Shown: piece by piece, positions 1 to 6,109 of the stretch
How positions within the stretch are numbered: position 1 is the first letter of the stretch
How the letters are laid out: each line of letters opens with the position of its first letter
Assembly: GCA_009920765.1 (NCBI GenBank)
Contig: RFZJ01000039.1
Span: 1 to 35,633 of the forward strand
Source: Planctomycetota bacterium
Lineage (GTDB): Bacteria > Planctomycetota > Planctomycetia > Gemmatales > Gemmataceae
Length of the DNA: 35,633 bases
Direction of reading: 5' to 3'
Notes under the pieces: generated by a model
The model's database searches: none
The model's input: the letters and a program-made list of their open reading frames with translations, nothing else
What the model was told of the DNA's origin: nothing
Program-made: the position numbers and the translations under genes

Positions 1-103
1 AGCGAGCCAATGTGCAGAAAATGAACTAAATATGCTATTATTGACCTAAGAATTGATACCGGGCATTAAGCAAAAGGGGATTGCCTAACTATAAGCATGA
101 CGA

Positions 104-403
104 TCAATTTGGAAGTTTTTTTGGAAAAGCACTCTGGTATTCCGACAAGGTTACTTTGCCATCTCCGTCTTTGTCTGCGATTCGTATTTTTTTCCACGCA
201 AGCGGGGGTACTTCTGCCTCGGTGAGGAAACCATCCTTATTGACATCTAACCGACCAAAAATCATATCCGGTGCTGGCATATTCTCAGGGCTGACAGGCA
301 TATGGCGTTTTTCAGCCCCAAGAACTATTTTGGCCCATTTGGATTTCTGTTCTGGGTTTAGAATCTGGGCGACCTCATTATTCAGGACTTCGAATTCCGC
401 CAT
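104..403 (-). CDS. Spy/CnrX-like protein with two EF-hands, C-terminal part (frameshifted)
   Basis: This 99-residue frame carries a helix with LNPEQKSKW (residues 15-23), resembling the LTPEQ motif of the Spy/CpxP/CnrX periplasmic sensor fold. Two EF-hand loops follow: DVNKDGFLTEAE (about 53-64) and DKDGDGKVTLSE (about 77-88), each with Asp/Asn at positions 1, 3 and 5 and Glu at 12, so calcium binding is expected. The segment PPLAWKKIRIAD between the loops closely matches the secreted EF-hand protein at 1548-1814. Read alone it has no signal peptide. Reading its frame upstream past the ATG gives FVPKQM, which continues naturally from the membrane-anchored frame at 378-602. I therefore read the two as one gene broken by a single extra base in the G run near 422. 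Independent translation from ATG 403 is possible, but its nearest Shine-Dalgarno-like GAGGG lies rather far upstream. Confidence 0.7.
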   Translation of the reverse strand: MAEFEVLNNEVAQILNPEQKSKWAKIVLGAEKRHMPVSPENMPAPDMIFGRLDVNKDGFLTEAEVPPLAWKKIRIADKDGDGKVTLSEYQSAFPKKLPN

Positions 404-602
404 CTGTTTTGGAACAAATTCCCTCCATCACTTGTTGGGGATGCCTTATCATAAAATTCATTCGATCGCGCATCCAATAACCACCAGCAGCAAATCCAAC
501 AATTCCACCACTAATAAAAATGATTGAAAGCGTAAAAATCCGCGACCAACGGCGTGGCACACTAGGCGGAGAAATCACATAAGCAGCGGGGTTTGTACTC
601 AT
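378..602 (-). CDS. membrane-anchor N-terminal part of the Spy/CnrX-like EF-hand protein (frameshifted)
   Basis: The 74-residue frame has a short cytoplasmic N-terminus with Arg-Arg at residues 17-18, then one membrane segment at about 23-43 (SRIFTLSIIFISGGIVGFAA) and the start of an external helix (MIRHPQQVMEG). Its ATG overlaps the TGA of the upstream small membrane protein in an ATGA arrangement, so the two are translationally coupled. After residue 61 the frame runs into an unrelated tail (ICSKTDGGIRSPE) and stops. Deleting one G from the GGG run at about 421-424 restores an open frame into the 99-residue EF-hand part (MEEFVPKQMAEF). The joined product would be a single-pass protein with a periplasmic sensor-like domain of about 160 residues. 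The shift may be a real mutation or a sequencing/assembly error. Confidence 0.65.
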   Translation of the reverse strand: MSTNPAAYVISPPSVPRRWSRIFTLSIIFISGGIVGFAAGGYWMRDRMNFMIRHPQQVMEGICSKTDGGIRSPE

Positions 603-862
603 GGCAACACCGTGACAAAGAGTTGAACAAATGCAAAAAGCGCATCCTCACCAGCACTCAGATAGAATACAGCTATTGCTGCACAAGCAGCCAGAAACGA
701 GCCAACACCAAAAAACAAATCAACTTTCTGCGTTGGGATGCTGTAGTTTTGCCTGGCATGAAGCGTGTCAAGCACCTGATGGGCAACCGAGACTGGCAAG
801 ATTGATTCACTGCGGGCTTCAATCGCAAGCTTTTCAAACATATCCAATTCATTATTTTTCAT
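599..862 (-). CDS. small membrane protein, putative anti-sigma factor
   Basis: This 87-residue protein has a soluble N-terminus of about 45 residues (NELDMFEKLAIEARSES then VAHQVLDTLHAR) and a hydrophobic segment at about 48-68 (DLFFGVGSFLAACAAIAVFY). A second, weaker hydrophobic stretch lies at the C-terminus. Its ATG overlaps the TGA of the ECF sigma gene (ATGA at 859-862), and its own TGA overlaps the next ATG, so all three are translationally coupled. I recognise no named family. Position, size and topology (cytosolic N-terminus, one membrane helix, next to an ECF sigma gene) match small membrane anti-sigma factors such as CnrY. That assignment is inference from context only. The gene could instead be a generic accessory membrane protein. 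Confidence 0.7.
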   Translation of the reverse strand: MKNNELDMFEKLAIEARSESILPVSVAHQVLDTLHARQNYSIPTQKVDLFFGVGSFLAACAAIAVFYLSAGEDALFAFVQLFVTVLP

Positions 863-1500
863 GAGACACCTTTTGCAATCAGTTTTTTAAGGCGGTTTCG
901 CGCCCGAAAAGCCCGCACCTTTGCACCTATAAGAGTCCATCCCGCCAAATCCGCAGCTTCCGCCATTGTACAACCATCCACATAAAGCAAGGTCAGAACC
1001 AAACGATCAGTTGGCGCAAGTTGCGCAAGCATAGCATAAACAATTTCCGCCGCTGCAATGCTTTCCACCGGGTTTGGAATCGTCCCGCGAAGATGTTCCC
1101 AAGCATTTTCAGGCAAAGTGATCTCATTGACCAAGGATTTGCGACTGCGCCAATACCGGTATCCCACCCGAACCGCCACCTTACGCAACCAATGTAACCA
1201 AGGGGCCGTGCCCCTATAACTTCTCAAACTCATATACGCTTCAACAAATACATCATGCACAAGCTCTTCCCGGACAGAAACATCACGACTGAACCGGGAC
1301 ATCTGCTGGGAAATTATTCCCTGATACCTAAGCACCAACCGCCGATACGCCTCGCCGTCACCAGATAAAGTAGCAGCGATATCACTTGCATCTTCCTTAG
1401 CGAAGCCAGGCGTTTCCAATAAGAATTCTCGCGCAAAAATCTTTGGTTCCAAATAGGACTGAAAAGGGAGATTAACAATTTCCTGTCCTTTCGCAACCAT
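859..1500 (-). CDS. ECF-type RNA polymerase sigma factor
   Basis: The protein (213 residues from ATG 1500) has both conserved sigma-70 regions of an extracytoplasmic-function factor. Region 2 covers EAYRRLVLRYQ through VREELVHDVFVEAYMSLRSYRG, with the DVF helix that contacts core polymerase and the -10 element. Region 4 covers LAPTDRLVLTLLYVDGCT, then the helix-turn-helix MAEAADLAGWTLIGAKVRAFRARNRLKKL split across two helices. The region 1.1/3 domains of housekeeping factors are absent. A TTG at 1539, 9 bases after the upstream EF-hand gene, would add 13 residues. Neither start has a strong Shine-Dalgarno site, and I prefer the ATG. The factor probably directs RNA polymerase to a regulon that responds to the envelope sensor encoded downstream. 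Coupling to the next gene is through an ATGA overlap. Confidence 0.92.
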   Translation of the reverse strand: MVAKGQEIVNLPFQSYLEPKIFAREFLLETPGFAKEDASDIAATLSGDGEAYRRLVLRYQGIISQQMSRFSRDVSVREELVHDVFVEAYMSLRSYRGTAPWLHWLRKVAVRVGYRYWRSRKSLVNEITLPENAWEHLRGTIPNPVESIAAAEIVYAMLAQLAPTDRLVLTLLYVDGCTMAEAADLAGWTLIGAKVRAFRARNRLKKLIAKGVS

Positions 1501-1547
1501 TGAAATTATTCTGCGGTTAGGCAGTTGAGTCAACACCAAGAATGGAT

Positions 1548-1814
1548 TTACTTTGCACTTTGTTTGCGGAAGGCTTCAAACTCCTTTTCAGTGATCAGCC
1601 CATCGCCATTGGTATCGGCCTTGGCAATTTTAGCCCAGGCAAGCGGTGGGAGTTCAGATTTCTCAATGGCTCCATCTTTGTTGGAATCGAAAGTGTTCAC
1701 AATTCTTGTAAAACTCGGTATACCACCAGGCCTTTGCTGGGCGTGAACTGTTTCCAATGTACCCATGGTGATACAGAATGCAAATATAGCGCCTAACCAA
1801 AAACCAATCTTCAT
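1548..1814 (-). CDS. secreted EF-hand calcium-binding protein
   Basis: This small 88-residue protein has a Sec signal peptide (MKIGFWLGAIFAFCITMGTLETVHA, in two parts, about residues 1-25). Two EF-hand loops follow: DSNKDGAIEKSE (about 43-54) and DTNGDGLITEKE (about 67-78). Both have the acidic positions 1, 3, 5 and Glu 12 needed for calcium. The linker PPLAWAKIAKAD is nearly the same as in the EF-hand part at 104-403, so the two are probably duplicates. A clear Shine-Dalgarno GGAGAAGG precedes the ATG. It is the first gene of the set and ends 9 bases before the possible TTG start of the sigma gene, so it is likely co-transcribed with the sigma factor. A role as ligand sensor or target of this system is inference. 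Confidence 0.85.
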   Translation of the reverse strand: MKIGFWLGAIFAFCITMGTLETVHAQQRPGGIPSFTRIVNTFDSNKDGAIEKSELPPLAWAKIAKADTNGDGLITEKEFEAFRKQSAK

Positions 1815-2073
1815 TACCTTCTCCTATCTAGGAAGCAAATTAACTTCTCTATAAGCCTAGTGTTGGAGAATTGAAAAAAGGTTACAGGAAAACCACAAGA
1901 TTTTAAAATATTTAAGAATGATCAAGAAAATCAAAGATATCCTCTAGATTATTGCAATCAGCTTTGATCAATTTTAGGCATATCAGAAATGTGTGGGCGT
2001 GCCCAGGGTGGGACAAAGAATAGACAGGCAATCTACCCAATTTGGTATATTGTCATCAAAATCATATTGAATT

Positions 2074-2532
2074 CTAAAAAAGTGCTTCGCCGGGAAGATT
2101 GGATGCTTGCAGAATCCAACCAGATAATAATTCTTCATTAAACTCATCACCTTCAAAAATATGATAATAGCGGACTGTGCTTTGCTTGGATTCGACAGGA
2201 GGGACAGGGCGCAATTTAGTCCCACGAAAGAAAGTCACCTTGATATATTTGGTGATGCAATGAAAACCAAGGAACCAGCCCTGCCCTTGAATTCCATAAA
2301 AAGGCGTATTCCACCTGACAGCTTTTTGCACATGGGGAACAGTGCGCATGATGACCGCATCAAGGCGCCGCCCTATATCACCTTTCCAGCCGGGCAAGGC
2401 TGCAATGTAATCTTGCACCACGGCATCGCCATCGCCTTTTGGCACCTGCGGATTGCCACCTGAAAGCAACTTTGGCTTTTCACCTTGGATTCCAACCTTG
2501 TCCGTTGGCTTTAGAGACTTCTTACGCACCAT
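2074..2532 (-). CDS. DUF1801 (YdhG-like) domain protein
   Basis: The protein (152 residues) carries the DUF1801 signature in its middle: DYIAALPGWKGDIGRRLDAVI, then VRWNTPFYGIQGQGWFLGFHC and KYIKVTFFRG. This resembles the YdhG/Bacillus iron-chaperone-like (frataxin-like) fold. Members of this family are small cytosolic proteins, mostly of unproven function. There is no signal peptide, unlike its neighbours. A Lys-rich N-terminus of about 30 residues precedes the domain. The gene stands alone: the sigma-factor operon ends its promoter side about 260 bases away, and the next gene starts far upstream. The ATG has only a weak purine-rich ribosome site (GGGGAAA). Confidence 0.8.
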   Translation of the reverse strand: MVRKKSLKPTDKVGIQGEKPKLLSGGNPQVPKGDGDAVVQDYIAALPGWKGDIGRRLDAVIMRTVPHVQKAVRWNTPFYGIQGQGWFLGFHCITKYIKVTFFRGTKLRPVPPVESKQSTVRYYHIFEGDEFNEELLSGWILQASNLPGEALF

Positions 2533-2621
2533 CCCGATTTCCCCATTAAGGTATTTGCCAAAGGCTAGAATCGACCTAATATAAATTTAACTGCCACGGA
2601 GAAAATGAAAGCTTTAACAAT

Positions 2622-4427
2622 TTACTTGGCGTATCGATCACCTGTCGCTCGATTAACAAGGACACGCAATCGGCTTTGATCAGATGCTATTTTACCGTCC
2701 ATGACTTCTTGTTCTTTAAAGACAGCCATCAAAATTTCCCTTGCACCTTTACGTTCGCGATCATAGATCAAATAGATTGACCCATCTCCCGCTTGCACCA
2801 GATCAGGGTAGGAAACCTGGTCGCGTTCATCGATCAACAAACCACCTTTCCAGGTGGCACCATCATCTTCGGAAAGGAATGCGGTTAGATGCGAACGCGT
2901 CTTCCCATCAGGTGGATTGTTTCGAATCAGTAGCAACTTACCACTCGCCAACCTGCGGATGCAAAATCGGGTGACTGGGTGGGGAATCGTAGATGGGGTT
3001 ACATCAGTCCAACTTTTCCCGCCATCTTTTGATACGCTTTCACCAATGTAAGAAGCTGGCTTTTGATCCCGTTGAAAATTACCCCGAACCAGCATCCAGA
3101 GAGAACCATCCTTGCGTTCGATGATGATATGTTCATCTGCTGCACGGGCATTAGCATCGGGCGTTCCCGTTGCGCCCAGTTCAGTAAAGGTGTCGCCCTT
3201 ATCAGAGGAAGTCAAGACCCGGTCGCTCAAACGGTTTCCCCAAGTAGCAATGGGCATGAGCCACTGACCCTTGGTTGTAACCGTCGGCTTGTTAAGCATT
3301 ACGCCATGGCTTATTAGGCGTGGTTTGGTCCACTCGGGGGAAGCTTTACCCGAATCAGTAGTGGTGATGGCAAAGGTTGCAATGGTAGCAATACCTCGTT
3401 TATTATTATCTCCCATCGTAATCGGGCCCATGCGCTCCTGAGACCAGAAAACCCACAACTTGCCGGTGGGATCGTGCCACAAGCAGGGATCCCAAGCACG
3501 CAGGGGGCCATCGCCATCGGGATCAAGCACCAACACGGTTTGCCAAGATTTTCCATCATCGCTGCTGGTGGTGAGCATGACATAATTTTGTCGATCTTCG
3601 TCACGGCCACCGGTGTACCAAGCGGCCCACAAGCGCCCATTTGCGGCTCGCTCCAATCCGGGCACACCTTGATACTTACGCACTTTGTCTGCATATTCTT
3701 GACCTGGGGAAAGGTTCGGCAAGGCGGGCGGGGTGGCAAGATCTTTTGCCGATCCGGTCATTGGTTTGGGAAGTAAAGATTCAATATGTTGCGCAACCTG
3801 CTTCGATTGAAGGGCCGTTCCTTCTGGGGTGAAATGAACGCCTCCTCCATCCCATAAATCTTTAGCGTGATTAGCTACCAAATCATAAAGATTGTCAGTG
3901 GAAATACCTGCCTTTGCGACATGTTCGGCTGCTATCTTGTTGCGTTCCTGAACGCCCTTATCCGGAAGACCATCTTTTTGCCGGCGAGGCGTAGTGGTTG
4001 CCCAAATAAGTTTCGAATTGGGGGCGTAACTGCGAAGCAATGCGATCACATCTGAAAATCCATTGCGAAAACCCTCGATACCTCCGTGCAGGCCATAGTT
4101 GAAATGTATCACAGCATATTTATTTTGCCTGAGCACCAATTTGATCTCGTCAAGCAATGCTGGATCGCCTACAGCCTTGGAAGTGCCCAGCAATGAAACA
4201 TACGCTTTGTGTTTGAGGGCAGTACCCACCTCGCCGGAATATCGTACGGTAATCGAATCACCAATCAGCAACACGAGGGGGAGATCCGGGCCATCGGAAG
4301 GCTTAGTTTTGATGGAGATAGTGCACCAGTCATGGGATTCGCGCGGGGTTTTGTAATCATAAAGTTCTTGGGACCAAGCCTGGGCGACCATCCCAGCCAT
4401 CAAGATTGCAAATGTAATTGTCTTCAT
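2622..4427 (-). CDS. secreted SGNH/GDSL hydrolase fused to a sialidase-like (BNR) propeller
   Basis: The protein (601 residues from ATG 4427; a TTG two codons upstream is also possible) starts with a signal peptide ending near AQAWS. An SGNH domain follows at about 50-220, with block I LLIGDSIT (catalytic Ser about 58), block III-like HFNYGLHG (about 109-115) and block V GGGVHFTPEG (His about 198). The Asp normally three residues before that His is replaced by Gly, with an Asp two residues further upstream. The C-terminal part (about 245-590) is a sialidase-type six-bladed propeller with Asp-boxes SSDDGKSW, SKDGGKSW and SEDDGATW and an RxxxG start (KYQGVPGLERA). By family, SGNH domains remove acyl groups and BNR propellers include sialidases, so the fusion could deacylate and cleave the same sugar. 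Substrate is not determined. The neighbouring cytochrome/DUF1552 pair has the same orientation. Confidence 0.85.
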   Translation of the reverse strand: MKTITFAILMAGMVAQAWSQELYDYKTPRESHDWCTISIKTKPSDGPDLPLVLLIGDSITVRYSGEVGTALKHKAYVSLLGTSKAVGDPALLDEIKLVLRQNKYAVIHFNYGLHGGIEGFRNGFSDVIALLRSYAPNSKLIWATTTPRRQKDGLPDKGVQERNKIAAEHVAKAGISTDNLYDLVANHAKDLWDGGGVHFTPEGTALQSKQVAQHIESLLPKPMTGSAKDLATPPALPNLSPGQEYADKVRKYQGVPGLERAANGRLWAAWYTGGRDEDRQNYVMLTTSSDDGKSWQTVLVLDPDGDGPLRAWDPCLWHDPTGKLWVFWSQERMGPITMGDNNKRGIATIATFAITTTDSGKASPEWTKPRLISHGVMLNKPTVTTKGQWLMPIATWGNRLSDRVLTSSDKGDTFTELGATGTPDANARAADEHIIIERKDGSLWMLVRGNFQRDQKPASYIGESVSKDGGKSWTDVTPSTIPHPVTRFCIRRLASGKLLLIRNNPPDGKTRSHLTAFLSEDDGATWKGGLLIDERDQVSYPDLVQAGDGSIYLIYDRERKGAREILMAVFKEQEVMDGKIASDQSRLRVLVNRATGDRYAK

Positions 4428-4478
4428 AATCAACCCAGCCTTGTCAAAAGATTATTTAAGTTTCTAAAACCAGGGGAC

Positions 4479-4522
4479 GTTTGAGGTACATATCTTGCAA
4501 TAGACTGATATTTACCTCAAAC
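4479..4522. promoter_or_regulatory. inverted repeat upstream of the SGNH-sialidase gene (possible operator)
   Basis: Arms GTTTGAGGTACATAT (4479-4493) and ATATTTACCTCAAAC (4508-4522) are complementary at 14 of 15 positions, with a 14-base spacer. The element sits about 50-95 bases upstream of the ATG at 4427, within promoter range. Read on the minus strand, the arm contains TTTGAGG, which could also serve as a -35 box. It could be a repressor/activator operator or a leader hairpin. There is no following T run that would make it a terminator. Confidence 0.5.
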
Positions 4523-4698
4523 AATAATGAGATGCCACGAGAAGCATCTAAAAAACGTTCGGATCTACACTCGGGTTTTCCATTAAATCAATACGGCAGG
4601 GCTCACAAAATAGAACAAAATCAATGGTATAAGCTGCAAGCAACCGTAAAGGTAGATTCAACATTTCATGAAAGTTGAACCTCAAACCGCTTCTGCGT

Positions 4699-6093
4699 TT
4701 AAATGTTCAATGAACCGGTTAGGCCACCGAAGGAATCTGTCTCAACGCCAAGCCTTTGCAGGATGGTAACGAAGAGTTTTGTTAGTGGCAGTTCTTCCAC
4801 TTCAACCTTGCCCTGCCAGCCGGCATCGGTATCAATTCCTGCGCCAGCCTGATTGTCTTCATTTCCCTTGCCGAACTTGAGATAGCGGCCGTTATTGAAG
4901 CCGAGGTTCTTACCGCCTGCAGAAATAATCGGATAGTTTCGCGAAAGATGGAAACTGCTGGAGGCAGAGCCATGCATTGCAAAGGTGTTATCGAGCATAT
5001 TGCCTTTGCCATTGGGTTCTGGAGTATCCTTCAGCTTCTGCACAAAACGCCCGAATTCCTCAGCTTGATAGCGATTATATGTACCGAGGTTCTTCCAGCC
5101 ATCAGGCTTCTTGACTTCATGAGTCAGGTGATGGGCGGCGCCAAGGCCAACGGCTCTTGACAGCAGATCATGTGGCCCTTCGCCATTTTCTCTTCCCAAT
5201 TGAAATGTTGCCACACGGGTTGAATCACTCAAAAATGCGAGATAAATAAGCTCATACATCGTCTGGAAATAAAGTCTGGCTTCCTTGGGCTCTGCATCCA
5301 GATGCAGATTGCGGGTATCAACCTTGGGAATTGGCGTATCAATCCATTTTTGGGCCTTTACAAGCTTCAACTCCGTATCGCGCACCGCATCAAGATACTG
5401 ATTAAGGGTGTCTTGATCTCGCTTCGAGAGCTCGCGCCCAAGCGACCGGGTATTCTCAATCAAAAGATCCAGGGCACTCTTGCTTCTTGCCAGCCTTGCA
5501 GCAGCATCCTTGCCACTCGTCACAAAGAGCATATCGAAGATTTGCTTGGGTTTATTCATTGCAGGGATAGGCCTGCCTTCACGATTGAAGGACTGGGTCT
5601 GGGCGCCACGAGGTCCACCAACCCCACCATTGGTCGACATGACCAGGGAAGCATGCCGGGTAAAGGCCCCAGCTTTTTCCGCATAAACCTGATCGACTGA
5701 GATCGTGTTTTGGTATGGGCCATGGCCGCCTATTGGTGCGCCTGTCAAATACTGATCAGCATTGGAATGGCCATGAACCTTTCTTGCAACGGGATGCGAC
5801 AACCCAGAATAAATGGTAATTTCACTGCGAAGGGGTTCAAGCACATCGAGAACCTTGGTCAATTGGAAATCTTTTTCGCCACCCCGGGGAAACCAACTCC
5901 AATCCTTCCACGCAGGATCCTTCTTGAGCGGTAAACCAACCCCATCAGGATGGTAGATGCTGACAAATCGTTTCGCAGTCTCATCCGGGCTTGGCTTACC
6001 CACTGCAAATGTTTCAAGCCATGGCAAAGCCAGAGATACCCCGGTGCCCTGAAGAAATTTCCTACGGCTCAGAAAAATGGATTTATTGTTCAT
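4699..6093 (-). CDS. DUF1552 exported protein (first copy)
   Basis: The protein (464 residues) begins with a Tat-like signal, SRRKFLQGTGVSLALPW (about 9-25). The DUF1552 domain fills the rest, with the family landmarks FVSIYHPDGVG, YSGLSHP, HGHSNADQYLTGAP, TISVDQVYAEKAG, DSTRVATFQLGREN and MHGSASSSFHLSRNYPIISAGG. DUF1552 proteins are typical of planctomycetes and Verrucomicrobia. They are exported and related in layout to DUF1501/alkaline-phosphatase-like proteins, but have no proven activity. The gene starts 16 bases after the PSCyt gene ends (6110), so the two form an operon. The same pairing recurs at 24443-28405. The Tat signal suggests export of a folded, perhaps cofactor-bearing, protein. 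Confidence 0.9.
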   Translation of the reverse strand: MNNKSIFLSRRKFLQGTGVSLALPWLETFAVGKPSPDETAKRFVSIYHPDGVGLPLKKDPAWKDWSWFPRGGEKDFQLTKVLDVLEPLRSEITIYSGLSHPVARKVHGHSNADQYLTGAPIGGHGPYQNTISVDQVYAEKAGAFTRHASLVMSTNGGVGGPRGAQTQSFNREGRPIPAMNKPKQIFDMLFVTSGKDAAARLARSKSALDLLIENTRSLGRELSKRDQDTLNQYLDAVRDTELKLVKAQKWIDTPIPKVDTRNLHLDAEPKEARLYFQTMYELIYLAFLSDSTRVATFQLGRENGEGPHDLLSRAVGLGAAHHLTHEVKKPDGWKNLGTYNRYQAEEFGRFVQKLKDTPEPNGKGNMLDNTFAMHGSASSSFHLSRNYPIISAGGKNLGFNNGRYLKFGKGNEDNQAGAGIDTDAGWQGKVEVEELPLTKLFVTILQRLGVETDSFGGLTGSLNI

Positions 6094-6109
6094 CGTTTAT
6101 TCCAAACAC

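Noticed and set aside
81..527. 148-codon plus-strand frame at the left edge
   Set aside because: It lies antisense to the EF-hand and membrane-anchor frames, has no domain-like sequence, and its opposite strand carries clear EF-hand loops.
1983..2225. 80-codon minus-strand frame overlapping the end of the DUF1801 gene
   Set aside because: It is in a different frame from the recognisable DUF1801 domain and has no independent support.
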